Shown here: piece after piece, positions 42,422-53,607 of the stretch
Layout: the number at the start of each line of letters is the position of its first letter
Position numbering within the stretch: the stretch's first letter is position 1
Assembly: GCF_010093815.1 (NCBI RefSeq)
Contig: NW_022985557.1
Coordinates: forward strand, 1,054,001-1,118,000
DNA from: Pseudovirgaria hyperparasitica
Lineage: Eukaryota; Ascomycota; Dothideomycetes; Acrospermales; Acrospermaceae
Reading direction: 5' to 3'
Length of the DNA: 64,000 nt
Notes under the pieces: model-generated
Databases searched by the model: none
What the model was told of the DNA's origin: nothing
What the model saw: only the letters and a program-made list of their open reading frames with translations
Made by a program: the position numbers and the translations under genes

Positions 42422-44612
42422 TGAAGCTCTGTATGTTATCACTTCCGATTCAGGGGCGTTCTGGGGATAGGCGTTCGTCAGAAAAGACGGGTATACTACG
42501 TGGCAGCCTGGCGTCTCACACTACTAGGAATCATATGAGAGTTGGTGCTTGTAAATATTTTAGTTCACATCTCCAGAAATATACGCACTGTCTAATTCCA
42601 CCTGCCCTTTCTCCTATTCACGCTATCCGCACTATCATGAATTGATTTGCTTCATGAAACACATCACAACACCCTGAATCAGGAGATAGCCCGACTCAGG
42701 CATTGGCGCTACTGTTGGTGTCGGCTTCTCAGCTATTCTTGTTCACCTGACGGTAATCTGCTGAGCCAGTTCATGCAAGAATTCTTCTGTTCAATAATCC
42801 CCGGGCTTTGGTGCTGGATCCTCATGGTCTAGACTCGTACCTGAGTGATTGATCATGGCGCGCGGCACGTTCTATCATTGTGCTGCAGGTACGAATCATG
42901 CCATTAAGTTCCCTAAGAATGATATCACATGCAAGTCCCATTGAGATTTGAACGAGTATACCAGCATTACCGGTACTAATCAGTCTTTACTCGAGGGCAT
43001 ATCCTATTTTAGATCCTACTGTGTGGTGATTGCCAGCCATTCCACAAACATGCACTGGACTAAATCGCAAGTAACCAGAGTGCGACGACGATTTATCGTC
43101 AACAACGTCGATTTGAGAGGCAAGGCGCGGGCGGGAATTGGAATCACTCAAGGGGCCAGAAAGCCTTGTGTTGTTTTCAGTAAGAAATTTTCTACGCGGT
43201 AGGTAGCGTGGCATAATGATAGAATGACACACGCGATCGGTTGGAGGGTGCACGTAACATTGCGATAGTTTGCTGTTCTATTGGCCAGACGACACTGTTC
43301 TGTGTTATGGATCTTGAAATCGCCTATGATCATGTTCGTAAATACGAGACTAAGCTCAGGTAGACGCTGTACAGACCAGCCTCGAAATGGATTGCCTGTT
43401 CTATCTTTTGCTTCGGTCTCCAATGACTATCGTTCTCGAATACAACAGTTCAACTGATTCATCTTGAAGACTCTATACCATAGTGTGAAGAAGTTCTATT
43501 TCTGGCACAGCCCCCAACGTGTTTTAGTACGCTCACTTATTTTATTTTGTCGGCCGAGCTAGGATACATGGATGGACACGTTTCTGCTCGGCAAACGTTT
43601 TTGAGTCTTCGCCGTAGGAACCTATCGAGTCTTTTGTCCAACGAAGATTTGAAACCAAAGGATGTGATCCCCCAAACTGACAGCGCGGAAAGAAAGGTCG
43701 CACTCACTGACATCCTATAGTTCCCGCAAACCACTCGGTCGCATTCACTCACGAGTACACGTGCACCATTATGTGCATATGGCTTTACAGCGACTTCTTA
43801 GACTCCTTGAACCTCTCTATTTGACGTCCCAAATTGGGTCTGGCTATATCCTGTGATCATCCTGTCCTTCGATTTGTCCCTGAAGTTTCCTAAGCTTAGG
43901 GCGTCGGCTGTCATCATCACTCCGCCCAGATTATCGGCTTACATGCAGGTACGGCCCGCCTGTAGGTACTGCACTTGAAAATAGACCAGGACCAGGCTAT
44001 GGCATAATCTCAATGGGGCGTGCAAGATTATGTTGGATGTTTCATGATGGATTATGTTCCATTGTCGCCCCGCAATCCATACAACGTTCTCATTTGCCAA
44101 GCGTCATGTTGGTATTCGTGGACATAGTGCGCCGCTCTATCCCTATCAAATCTTACAAGCGACAGACCTATGTGCTGTACTCATTCCTGAATCAGCATGT
44201 TGCTCACATCGCATAATCGCGGAACGCACCTCCAGGGCTAACGAGGCGTTCCATGGATTTATCTGACCATCCGCGCATCTCAGGGCTAGGCATTTCTGGC
44301 GACATGTTGTAGTCGTACTATATAAGGCCTTGCAATGCCACAGTAAGTTGATTTATTTGTCGGCCACCACTTGTTTTTCAATCCTCCATCTGAGTCGCAA
44401 AAGCACACGACCTGTTGCAATAATACCATACCAACGCATTGCCTACGTTGTGCATCGGACCTTCTTCTTTCTATCCACAAGATCAAACCCTCCTTCTTTT
44501 CATCTATCCTCGAGGTCAAAACCTTCTTGTTTCTTTCCACAAGATCAACCTCTTCCTTCTTTCTATCCACAGGTCCAAATCCCTCTTCATTCTATCCACA
44601 GGATCAGACAAC
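42422..44612. other. longest gene-free stretch in the window
   Basis: 2.2 kb between Yaf9 (+) and the BYS1-like gene (+). Many short frames on both strands, none with a domain, signal peptide or splice-linked partner. The right end carries a degenerate tandem repeat (44461-44611). Confidence 0.5.
44461..44611 (+). repeat. degenerate ~30-bp tandem repeat in the leader of the BYS1-like gene
   Basis: About five imperfect copies of a unit resembling cttctttctatccacaagat plus caaayccct lie directly before the ATG at 44613. Two copies end in CCACAG, so each unit looks like a polypyrimidine tract with a 3' splice site. Confidence 0.75.
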
Positions 44613-45338
44613 ATGATCTCCAAGGCTTCATTTTTCCTCCTCGCTGTTTCCATATTGGCTGGCAACCCCACCGCAGCCAATGTTCTGCCTGCTCCAGGAG
44701 CGCCCCTTTCCGAATATGCCAATCTGACCCTCGCTGGAGAAGCTATCATTGTCAACAACTGCCCTTTCGACGTCTTTGCGTACTCCGTAGACTGTGACAG
44801 AGGGTTCACCGCAGCTGAAGAATTCATTGTCCGAAAACGCAGCGTTTACAAGGAGCCAATTCGGATCCCTTCTAACCTAGGGGGAATCTCTATCAAAATC
44901 AATACCATGAGCACTGCTGGACCTGCGCAAGTCATCACCCAGCTCGAGTACACTGTCGCACCCCCAACACCATACAGCGCAGATCCCGGGGTCTTCAAGA
45001 TGCCTGGCATGATCTACTACGACCTTTCATTTGTCGACTGTGCTATGTCGGCTGCTACTGGTGCAGAGCGCTGTCCTCTCTGGGTAAATGGTCTTGCCGC
45101 AATCTGTGATGGTGAAGATGAAGGCTGCGAAAATTTGGTCTGCCCGCCCAATACTGAGTGTCCATCAGCGGCATACTACGACCCGAGCGGGTCCGCGTCG
45201 GTCAGGCTTCAGCCGGACGGTACCTACAAGAATCAGCAGCCAAACTCAGCGGTTGTAGGCCTGGATAAATCCATCCGCTTCACGCTGTGCGAATCGACAA
45301 GTGCTCTCAAAAGGGGTGCCACAAGCTTTATCGCATAG
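44613..45338 (+). CDS. secreted BYS1/thaumatin-like protein
   Basis: Single exon, 241 residues from the ATG just after the repeat tract. A clear signal peptide ('ISKASFFLLAVSILAGNPTAA', about 1-21) precedes a Cys-rich beta domain: 'IIVNNCPFDVFAYSVDC' opens like BYS1 and thaumatin-like folds, 'YKEPIRIPSNLGGISIKI' follows, and about ten cysteines lie in the second half ('FVDCAMSAATGAERCPLW', 'CDGEDEGCENLVC'). BYS1 was named from a Blastomyces yeast-phase transcript; related fungal secreted proteins are small, and some are effector or wall proteins. Function here is unknown. An open frame continues 58 codons upstream through the repeats, but the signal peptide decides the start. Confidence 0.78.
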   Translation: MISKASFFLLAVSILAGNPTAANVLPAPGAPLSEYANLTLAGEAIIVNNCPFDVFAYSVDCDRGFTAAEEFIVRKRSVYKEPIRIPSNLGGISIKINTMSTAGPAQVITQLEYTVAPPTPYSADPGVFKMPGMIYYDLSFVDCAMSAATGAERCPLWVNGLAAICDGEDEGCENLVCPPNTECPSAAYYDPSGSASVRLQPDGTYKNQQPNSAVVGLDKSIRFTLCESTSALKRGATSFIA

Positions 45339-46588
45339 GCAGTTTCTTCTTGCTGTTGTTGCATTCTTTCTTCCCTAAAGCAAAATATCGAAAAAAAACT
45401 GGGCATACCCAAGCGAGGTGTTCTTTTGGATGATTATATACCCCATTATTCCACTTATTGCTAGAATTTTAGCAGTTATTGTACATACGAGGTGAGGCGG
45501 TACTTTACATCTAGACTACTTAAAAACACAATAAAAAAGAGTCAAGTACATCATACACTATAGCTCGCACTCTGTAACTATATGCTAATATCGCATTGGC
45601 AACTCCATGTATAGGTTTTTTTCTCACCGTGCTGACCGGCATAAACTTATTTTCCACTTTATGCGCACACGCATCAACGTCCAACTTCATGGATTCCAGA
45701 AGGCGTTAGATCGTCCGCCCGACCCGTTCCGCGCTAGCGTCATGACGGCTAGATCCAGGCACGGCCTAGGTTTGTGCTCGAGCCTAGATCTATTTTCATC
45801 CCTTGCATCGCCCCCCAGCCGCCCTGCATGATGAACACACGTCAGACGTCGTTTCATGCGCCCCCCAAAACGTGGTGGCTGTGCCGATCAGTTTCGACGA
45901 TATGTTGGATACAACGCATGTACTGTGGAGATGAAGTTTGGTGTTGGTGGTGGTAGTGGTGGGTGGTGAGCTGAGCTGAGACGTTTGTAGCAGTACCTGT
46001 AGACTTAACGATTACTGTAACCCCACCTATTCAGTGGCTCCCCGCGTCCAAAGTCCATGATTTGCGCCCCTGCGGATTTGCGGTTTTGAGAAGAGATGGT
46101 CTTGAATCTTTCTGCATTGTTTGGTGATAGCAAAACTGTCATTTCACGAATGTTTCAAATCGTAGCAGCACTAGAACTCTTGCATGATGTGTAGCAATGC
46201 GAGTAAAGAAAGCCTTACGAGCAAATTAAAGGAGCAGATAGGCCCCTGTTATATGCCTGGGCATGTTGCCTCAAATGCTTACGATCCATGGCTATGTGAG
46301 ATATACGCGATTTCCATGTGAACCCTCAACCAGGCTTCCTTGACTGATCCCACCATGTGCCTTCAAGAGCGCATTTCCATTCTGACCGTAGCATAGTGAA
46401 TGCTGTGCAGTGTCTCAAATAAGTTCAGTAAACAGATGCTATGTCGTCTCTACTGCACGTGCGTACAGCCGTGGATATCGTTACGAAGGAAGGCATGCAT
46501 TTGCCTGTACTTTCATCGCCCGTTACGCCAAAAAAAGCCGACAGATTTTCCCATCCATTCCATGCCATCCCAAGGTCACGATTGTGTT
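45339..46588. other. convergent intergenic region, no gene seen
   Basis: 1.25 kb between the BYS1-like gene (+) and gamma-tubulin (-). Contains a short gtggtggt run near 45945. No gene supported. Confidence 0.5.
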
Positions 46589-48303
46589 TCATGAAGCACT
46601 GATACTGTCTTTCTTGCCTGGATCCCGATCGTCCACTCCCCCACCCAAGTAGTCTGCACCCTCCGCGTCTTCGTACTCCTTGATCAGATCCGTCGCTACC
46701 TCCCTCGCATCGTCAAACTCTTCGAATCCATCTGCGAACATGGCTTCTCGTTTGTACATCTCCAAGAACGCGTTGCGTTTCCGTAGTCTGTCGTATTGTG
46801 AGACAATGCGTTTGAACAGCGTCGAGATACCGGTATGATTGGCAAGCATCAGGCCGGACACACGATGTGATGACTGAATATATGGCGACTTGCGGGTGAG
46901 TGCGACCTGAATCGATGCTGGTCCCCACGGTATGAATGTTGCTAATCTCCGCTCGCGGATACGGAGAAGCGATTTGTGGACCTATTCTTGTCAGATCATA
47001 ACACTCCACGCTTCATTTGCGACTCACATCTGTTGGGTCAGCCTCGCCTTGAATGATGTTGAGTATAGATATGTAACAACTGGTCTTGCTTGGATTTGTC
47101 GATACCATGCGATTCTTTGGCTGTAACAGCCGCCGCATGACGTCTAGTACTGTTGTCTTTCGGACAGTCTTTGCTTGTTCGATGTTATCACTGGTAAAGG
47201 GGGTATAGGAGGTCATGAGGAAATGGCAGCGCGGCGTCGGGATGAGCGAGGCTACGATGCCTACGAGGTCGTTATGCATATAGCCTGGGTATCGAAGGGT
47301 GGTAGTACTGGCAGACATCACGGTCGAGACAAGCTGATTGGTTTGTTGGAAGGATGGCTCCTGAACGTGGAGTCGGTCTGCTGCTATCCTTGACAGTGCA
47401 CCGTTGTCAAGAACAACCTACAATTGTTAGAGATTCTATCTTTGGAAAGCTGTATCTCCACTTACAACTGAGTCGGCATGTTGTGTCAACCTCTTCATGG
47501 CCAGGAGGCTGTTATAAGGTTGTACGACGACTTCAGAGCTCTGCATATCAGGGAAGACTGAGTATGTTTGGACTAGCTTCTTTGGAAACCTGTCGCTCAG
47601 CCGCTCCAGCATGAAACTACCCATACCAGACCCTGTTCCACCCGCAATTGAGTGTAGTAGCATGAAGCCCTGAACTCGAATTAGTGAACAACGTCTTGTT
47701 CACGGTCTCCTTCCTCTTACCTCTAGTGAATCACTCCCATCTGCCTCGCGATCAATCATGTCTATAACATCATCATAGACCGACTCGCCCATAGAGTAGC
47801 CCTGCGCCCAATTGTTCCCCGCCCCGGTCCCCTCCTTGTGTATGTAGAAATTCTCGGGATTGTAGATGTTCTTGTATGCGCTTTGTTGAATGCCATGGAG
47901 GACTCGAGGTTCTAGATCCAGAAGAATCGCACGTGGAATGTATCTTGTATCATCGGACTGTTCACAAGTCAACATCGCGCGCCTCGCGCACTTATTACAA
48001 GCTGTACCTGGTAAAAGAACACGTCTTTCCTGTCACCGCCTTCAGTCGCAAAGTCTTCGAGATTGCCGTCGCGATTGATTCCATGCTCCTGACATAGTTG
48101 TTGCCAGAATTGACTACCCACTGAAGGCCACTTAGTATTGAGTTTGGAGCGATAGGTTCGTGGTAATGTTTGAGTCTCTTCTTGGAGGGGTATACGCACC
48201 GCTGTTACCACACTGGCCGGCCTGTATAGTGATTATTTCCCTGTTGCTTGCATCAGTCCTCATATCGCGCGTAGCCCCCGATTTCGAGTACGCACCTAGG
48301 CAT
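46589..48303 (-). CDS. gamma-tubulin
   Basis: Nucleates microtubules at the spindle pole body. Seven exons: 48296..48303 (8 nt), 48200..48240, 48008..48120, 47721..47957, 47466..47669, 47028..47417 and 46589..46981; introns 46-79 bp; 461 residues. The joined start reads '[20 protein letters not shown]', the conserved tubulin N-terminus. The GTP-binding glycine loop is '[11 protein letters not shown]', followed by '[19 protein letters not shown]' and '[19 protein letters not shown]', typical of the gamma class. '[12 protein letters not shown]' and an acidic tail also fit. All phases match. The first coding exon holds only ATG-CCT and two further bases. The Aspergillus homologue is MipA. Confidence 0.96.
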
Positions 48304-48564
48304 TGTGTGGGCTTGAGTCAAAACTGCGCAGCGATACTCTCTGCCCTGCGTATCAGAAAGTACGATGGATTGACGCGTTTGGTGGGGTCACGGCGCGTCA
48401 GGGTTGCTGCTAACCACACTAAGCTCTCATTGGTGTGGAGGGGCAGCATGGTATGTAAGGCGTGAACGATGATTTTGCTTGTCACAAATCAGGGGTATAT
48501 ATTGACCATTCAGAATTAGACATATTAGTAGGATTACAACTATCTTGAATTCTCATGCTACGTC
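48304..48564. promoter_or_regulatory. short spacer between Cdt1 and gamma-tubulin
   Basis: 261 bp upstream of gamma-tubulin and downstream of the Cdt1-like gene, both on the minus strand; it must hold the tubulin promoter. Confidence 0.4.
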
Positions 48565-49767
48565 TCACGTCAATAACGCCGTCGCTGTAGATATCCTCTC
48601 CTCCAACAGCTTCGTCGAAGGCTTGCAGTGATGGTTTATAGTAATATATCTCATACTAGCAGTCCTGACAATCTTGACATACTCCTGCGCTATGTCGGCG
48701 AGGGTGTCTACTACACAGCAGATCTCATCCTCTCCGATTGGAGTACGAACTGATTGTTGAACCTGTTGCACTAGACTAGATAATGACATGGAAGCGGTGG
48801 AGTCCCCGCGTCGCTTTTCTTGAGCGATGAGAGTGATGATATCCAAGACCTCTGAAGCTCGCGAAAGGGCTGCTTTTCGGGCAAGCTCCTGCTTGGAGAG
48901 TTGCTTCTTTGGCGACGCAGCAGCGGCTGCTTGCTTAGCTCGGATGCGGTCCAGAAGCGAGGATCCGCGCGATGAAGCAGAAGGAGATGGCGAAGGCGAG
49001 GGTAGGTTTTTGATTTTCTTTGTCGGTGTACTTGGCAGTTTTGCTGATGGTGACCTGGAGCCATTCGACTTGAGCTCTGCATAGAGCAGCTCGCCTCTTC
49101 GTTTGGAAGGGGTGAGTGCCTCTAGTGATGGACTCAGGGTTATAACTGCTCGCGGAAGTTGTTCAATGAACAACGCAACTTGCTCAGAAGACGGGACTTC
49201 CACAGACTTTGCTTTGGTAATGTTGTGACTTTTTGTCGAGATTGATGTTCCTTTTCGGCGCTTCTGAGGAGTGATTGAGGCGTCTTCAATGGTGCGCTTC
49301 CGTTTCTTAGGAGATTCCGGCCCGCTCGAAACGTCCTCGGCCACTTCAGACTGCACTTGAGCAGCGGACCACCTAGACCAGCTACCTTTCAGAGCCTCCT
49401 CGAAGACTTTAAGTAGCCGATCCTCATCAATTTGCCTATCCATAACTGAACCTCTCGTGAGTTCGCCGTCAAGTTCGATGCACACCCTTCCCCGACCATA
49501 GTCAGTAAGTCTAAGCTTCGTGATGCTGGGAGAGGAACATTCAGATGAGCTCTGTAGCTGGCCGATACAGATCTGTATATCATCAACAGTGACCTTTCGC
49601 TTGCGATAAAGTCGAGTCAATGAAGGAACAAGACTGGTTAGATCGACGGGTGCTGATGTTCCATTATGTGCGTAGTGTAAAGATAGCGCAGACAACATGG
49701 AAGAATGGAGTTGGATGAGATGGTTCAATTCGACTGGTAGTTCAACGCCACATGGCGGTTCGGCCAT
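48565..49767 (-). CDS. CDT1: DNA replication licensing factor Cdt1-like
   Basis: Loads the Mcm2-7 helicase at origins together with ORC and Cdc6. Single exon, 400 residues. An N-terminal winged-helix-like domain (about 10-130: 'IQLHSSMLSALSLHYAHNG', 'RLYRKRKVTVDDIQICIGQL') is followed by a basic disordered linker with nuclear-localisation-like 'PKKRKR' and 'PQKRRK'. The C-terminal Mcm-binding winged helix spans about 275-400: 'SLLDRIRAKQ', 'ALSRASEVLDIITLIAQEKR' and 'VRTPIGEDEICCVVDTLADI', the strongest family signature. The short length fits fungal Cdt1. No PIP degron is obvious at the N-terminus. Confidence 0.87.
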   Translation of the reverse strand: MAEPPCGVELPVELNHLIQLHSSMLSALSLHYAHNGTSAPVDLTSLVPSLTRLYRKRKVTVDDIQICIGQLQSSSECSSPSITKLRLTDYGRGRVCIELDGELTRGSVMDRQIDEDRLLKVFEEALKGSWSRWSAAQVQSEVAEDVSSGPESPKKRKRTIEDASITPQKRRKGTSISTKSHNITKAKSVEVPSSEQVALFIEQLPRAVITLSPSLEALTPSKRRGELLYAELKSNGSRSPSAKLPSTPTKKIKNLPSPSPSPSASSRGSSLLDRIRAKQAAAAASPKKQLSKQELARKAALSRASEVLDIITLIAQEKRRGDSTASMSLSSLVQQVQQSVRTPIGEDEICCVVDTLADIAQEYVKIVRTASMRYITINHHCKPSTKLLEERISTATALLT

Positions 49768-50475
49768 TGCGATGAATATTTGGGCGAGTTGATAGAATAA
49801 GACTGGTGTTTATGATGCTTTCTTTGAAGATACTCGTTGGATGATAGAAGAAGACGCGTCGGAAGACGGGACGCGTAAAGTGGTTTGGAGAACTGCATTA
49901 TTCCGTGTGGCTGGTTAGCGCAGCCACAACTTGGCATCGATGAAACACTAACGACACGTATTACCGTGCTACTGATCATATGCCGCGCAACAAGCCAAGC
50001 AGCTACGATGGGTCTCTCTATATCTTCCAGCGTTTTACGAGTCCGCCACTGGAATCGACGACACTAAGAGCAAAGACAAATGCCCATGTGGCTTCTCTTC
50101 TTTGGCGTTTGAGTTGCGTGACGGGTATATCACGCAGCTTGGCGGAACTCCAAGTACACTCACCCGGTGCTTGAAAAGCTTCATTCGAAAGTCGCTACAT
50201 CACTTAGACTTATCCTTTGACTATATCATACCGTACTGAGCCAATGATGACCCTCGTTCTATCAATTGGCAATAACATACCATCAGGGACAAAGAGAAGC
50301 CAATAAAAGTCAATCTCGAGATACCGGTCGATGCTCATGAGAATTCATTTATACTCGTTGCATATCTAGACTCATGCCAATCCAATCCTCATCCCAGCAA
50401 ACTCTGATACACCTGGTGCCAGAAAGGTGATATAGGTGCAGAGTTTCATTCTTCAGACGTGGTAGAGAATGACTA
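49768..50475. other. intergenic region, promoter of the Cdt1-like gene
   Basis: 708 bp between two minus-strand genes. No gene or RNA recognised. Confidence 0.5.
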
Positions 50476-51132
50476 TCATAACTCGACCATAGCCAATAAC
50501 GTAACCCCTCTCTTCGTCTCTTCGATCTCCCCAGCGTCACGTTTCAACTTCTCAGCAGACGCTGGCTCATCTCCATCTGGCTGCGCACCATTCGCGGCCG
50601 AGTCAACCGGAACATTGATTCCTGGTCCAACCACGACACCAACGCCGCTCCCGCCCTCGCCTGTGCCAAGCTCAATCTTGGGCTGGTTCGTCATGGCCTC
50701 CTTTGCGTAGTCGAGGGCTTGCTTGAAGTCGCGAATCTTGAGCTTGCGTGCTGCGTCCGCACCGTCAGCTTCAACTTCGCGCTTCACATTTGGGATCGCT
50801 GAAGGGTCAAGGCTCTTGCGGATTGCAGCTGCTGGACTGCCATCTTCTGCTGCTTCGCCAGCCTCGACCGTGGGAGTCTCGACTTGCGCCTCGGTGGGTG
50901 GTGCACCCTCACCTTGTTCGCCCTCTCCTTGTCCGTTTGCTTGTGCTGCATCGGCAGCTCCTGTGGCGAGCGTACTCATCAACGTACTGGCTTCACCTGC
51001 TCCGCCAAGTGATATCTCTCCATCACCCACCACCAAAGCGGGCGAGTAGGCGCCCAGGTTGATGTTTAGGGGGACAGCATAGACCTGGACGGCGGCGAGG
51101 AAAGTGAAAAAGATAGGATATTGGAGCATCAT
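50476..51132 (-). CDS. secreted protein with Kex2-type cleavage sites
   Basis: 218 residues from the first ATG (51132; the next codon is also ATG). The signal peptide 'LQYPIFFTFLAAVQVYA' is followed by 'VPLNINLGAYSPALVVGDGE', a block I recall in other ascomycete secreted proteins of unknown function. The middle is Ala/Gly/Glu/Thr-rich and low in complexity. A helical segment 'RDFKQALDYAKEAMTNQP' and a Gly/Val strand ('GSGVGVVVGPGI') follow. Dibasic KR sites occur near 'IPNVKREVE', 'EKLKRDAGE' and 'EETKRGVTL', so Kex2-type processing would free short peptides including a C-terminal decapeptide. There is no repeated core as in dikaritin or pheromone precursors, and no tailoring enzyme nearby. 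Confidence 0.7.
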   Translation of the reverse strand: MMLQYPIFFTFLAAVQVYAVPLNINLGAYSPALVVGDGEISLGGAGEASTLMSTLATGAADAAQANGQGEGEQGEGAPPTEAQVETPTVEAGEAAEDGSPAAAIRKSLDPSAIPNVKREVEADGADAARKLKIRDFKQALDYAKEAMTNQPKIELGTGEGGSGVGVVVGPGINVPVDSAANGAQPDGDEPASAEKLKRDAGEIEETKRGVTLLAMVEL

Positions 51133-52470
51133 GATCACGTTGTGATTCTGGTGAGTAATGTTCTATGCAGGTGGATAACAGGAAGAGAACTGGTAACTAT
51201 TCAGGGAACTCTGCCAGGAGCCGAGGATAAAGAATATGAAATGAGTAGAAGTGAATGCAGAGGCCAGCCTGATGGAGAACAAAGCCAGACATTGATCCTC
51301 CGAGCAGCCTCTTATATAGACACATGAATAGATACAGACAGCTGCCGGTCCATTCTCGACTGAACCATACACGCCAAGCGGCAGCATACAAGCTGGTGAA
51401 ACAACACCGAAGTCGGGGAGGTCTTTTGCCAGGCATGGAGAGCATAGTTATTCAGTAGTAAGAACCCCTCACTCCGTACAAACCAACCTAAGAAGCGCTG
51501 GTAGTTCCGAACACACGTAACGTGCACCTAGGCCAAGTCGTATCTGCAGCGTTTGAGAACAAGGATCAAATCCATCTCCCACACTGCTTGGCAGCGGGGC
51601 GGGACCTGGGGTATGGAACCTCGCCTGAACCCTCGACAAGGGACAAGCAGAGGTTTAGCGTCTTTTCTCCTTGGAAGCATGCATTGATCTCTCTAACAGA
51701 TTAGGCCGCTGCTGGGTGTCACAGCTGTGTCTTCGCCAGTACGTGCTCGGGGAGCTTGCCGTAGTTTGCCGAGTTAAGGTATAGAAGGGTTGTTGGAAAG
51801 GTTAGCATGAATCAATTATGTCTCACCAGAGTACCGGAAGCAATACAATCACAGCTTTATATGCTTGGCGGTGGCATAATAGAAACTACAGTGGCGATGC
51901 CGTAGCTCTTTCCGGATGATCTTGCACATGCAAGTATCGTGTCTGATATCTTAACATGAGTTTGTGTATTCGACTAAGCGAGTAAATTTAGGAACAGACG
52001 TTGCACTGGCTATTAATAAAGTCCTCTATCAGAACAGCCAAGTCATGCATTTCCATATGCAGACATTGCTTCGCAATGCTTATGCATATTTATACCTGGA
52101 CTGGATGACCAACAAACCTGGCACTCCAAGGTGAATATAATGCTAGCTTTTCCTTGAATGCTGATGTTATGTTGATTTTATTGCACAATGCAACCAAGTC
52201 TATGGTCCTAGTAGGTCTAGTTGTGAAATACAGCTACGTTACACTGTCGGTGAATACTAGTGTTTGTTTTATGTGTCGATAGAGCGTCATGTACGTTTCG
52301 AGAATTGCAACAGGCCTATATATGACAATAGATTCAATCAATTATAAAGCTCGTCTATTCGAGCACCCAAAACAAATCCAAAACGCCTATCTAATCGTCT
52401 ATGCCCGCATTCACAGTCTATGTACAGCCCGTCTCTTTCTACATCATCTGACCATTACATTAACAATCTC
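51133..52470. other. intergenic region, no gene seen
   Basis: 1.3 kb, AT-rich toward 51900-52350, between two minus-strand genes. No coding or RNA feature supported. Confidence 0.5.
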
Positions 52471-53607
52471 TTATTTCCCCTTCCCATATATTGCCTGCCG
52501 TACCCCGTAACGTAAAGCCATCACGATATCGTATGCCCATCCGCCCCAGCCTCTAACCTTCTCAATCGCATGCAGGATCTCCAAAAAGTTCTTGCTCATC
52601 AGCTCCGTATCCTCCCAGTCGTCCGCATACGCCTCCCACAGCGCTTGTTCAGGAATGTCCTTCCCAGCACCCTTCTGCACTAGTTGAAACTCTCCAGTAG
52701 TCTCGTTCTGCTGCAACTTGACCTTCGGACCAACGACAATCGCACGTCCGACAACCCGTGGGTCACTGACGAACCGCGAGGCAGCGTCGACGACATCTTC
52801 GACTTTTCCAGTGGCGCCACCTGCCAAGGCAATGCGGCCGGCTACAGGCACGATGGGTGTGTCGATGAAGTACGGGCACACCATATTGATCCGGATGCCG
52901 GAGACAAAGCACGTTGAGCGCAGCGCGCGGAAGAGACCGAGGACAGCATGCTTGGAAGACGTGTACTGCGGCTGTGGCGCAAGAGGACCGATGCTTGCCA
53001 TGCTACCCAGCAACAAGATGTGGCGATCACGAGGTCCGCGAGTCGTTGGGTGTGTGGTAAGGTCAACGTGGCGGTTCGAGGTCGGGTTGCGCGGGAGCCA
53101 GAATAGGGCCAAGTGGACGGTGTACAGCACGCCAAAGTAGTTGATCTGGGCAATGCGGAGATCTGGTGGGGGAGGCTCCGCAGCGTCTAGGTTTTTAGGG
53201 GTGAGCAAGGGGTCGACGTTCGCAATGCCGGCGTTTGCCACAACGGTGTCGATGCCGCCTGTTGGGGAGAGTTCGACGGCCTTCTTGAAGAACGAGACCA
53301 TGGACTGCCAGTCGAGCACGTTGGCGTGAATGAAGTAGACTGCTGTGCGGCCGACGGAGGAGTTGACTTCGGCCGCGAGCTTACTGCCGCCGTCGGTGTT
53401 GATGTCGCCCATGATGACGGTTGCGCCGTTGGTGGCCCATTTGCGTACGAAGGCAGCACCGAAGCCGGACGCGCCGCCCGTGATCAGAATCACGCGGTCT
53501 TTGACCCAGGCTACGTCGTAGGGAATGGAGAAGTCAAGGGGAGGCGACATCTTGATGATATGCTGCGTGTTAAGCCTGGCGGCTCCCTCTACTACAGGTT
53601 CTGCCAT
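52471..53607 (-). CDS. short-chain dehydrogenase/reductase
   Basis: Classical SDR, 378 residues, single exon; somewhat long because of an N-terminal lead and a C-terminal extension. The cofactor loop 'TGGASGFG' lies at 43-50, 'VVANAGI' at about 122-128, and the catalytic Ser-Tyr-Lys is visible (serine in 'LLLGSMASIG', Y215 and K219 in 'YTSSKHA'). An Asp at the end of strand two ('VIMGDIN') predicts NAD(H) rather than NADP(H). 'NMVCPYFIDTPI' is the usual PG-motif region with Cys-Pro. The nearest characterised type is 15-hydroxyprostaglandin-dehydrogenase-like, but the substrate is unknown. A second ATG at 53550 ('MSPPLDFSIPYDV') could be the start. It is divergent from SER2. Confidence 0.88.
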   Translation of the reverse strand: MAEPVVEGAARLNTQHIIKMSPPLDFSIPYDVAWVKDRVILITGGASGFGAAFVRKWATNGATVIMGDINTDGGSKLAAEVNSSVGRTAVYFIHANVLDWQSMVSFFKKAVELSPTGGIDTVVANAGIANVDPLLTPKNLDAAEPPPPDLRIAQINYFGVLYTVHLALFWLPRNPTSNRHVDLTTHPTTRGPRDRHILLLGSMASIGPLAPQPQYTSSKHAVLGLFRALRSTCFVSGIRINMVCPYFIDTPIVPVAGRIALAGGATGKVEDVVDAASRFVSDPRVVGRAIVVGPKVKLQQNETTGEFQLVQKGAGKDIPEQALWEAYADDWEDTELMSKNFLEILHAIEKVRGWGGWAYDIVMALRYGVRQAIYGKGK

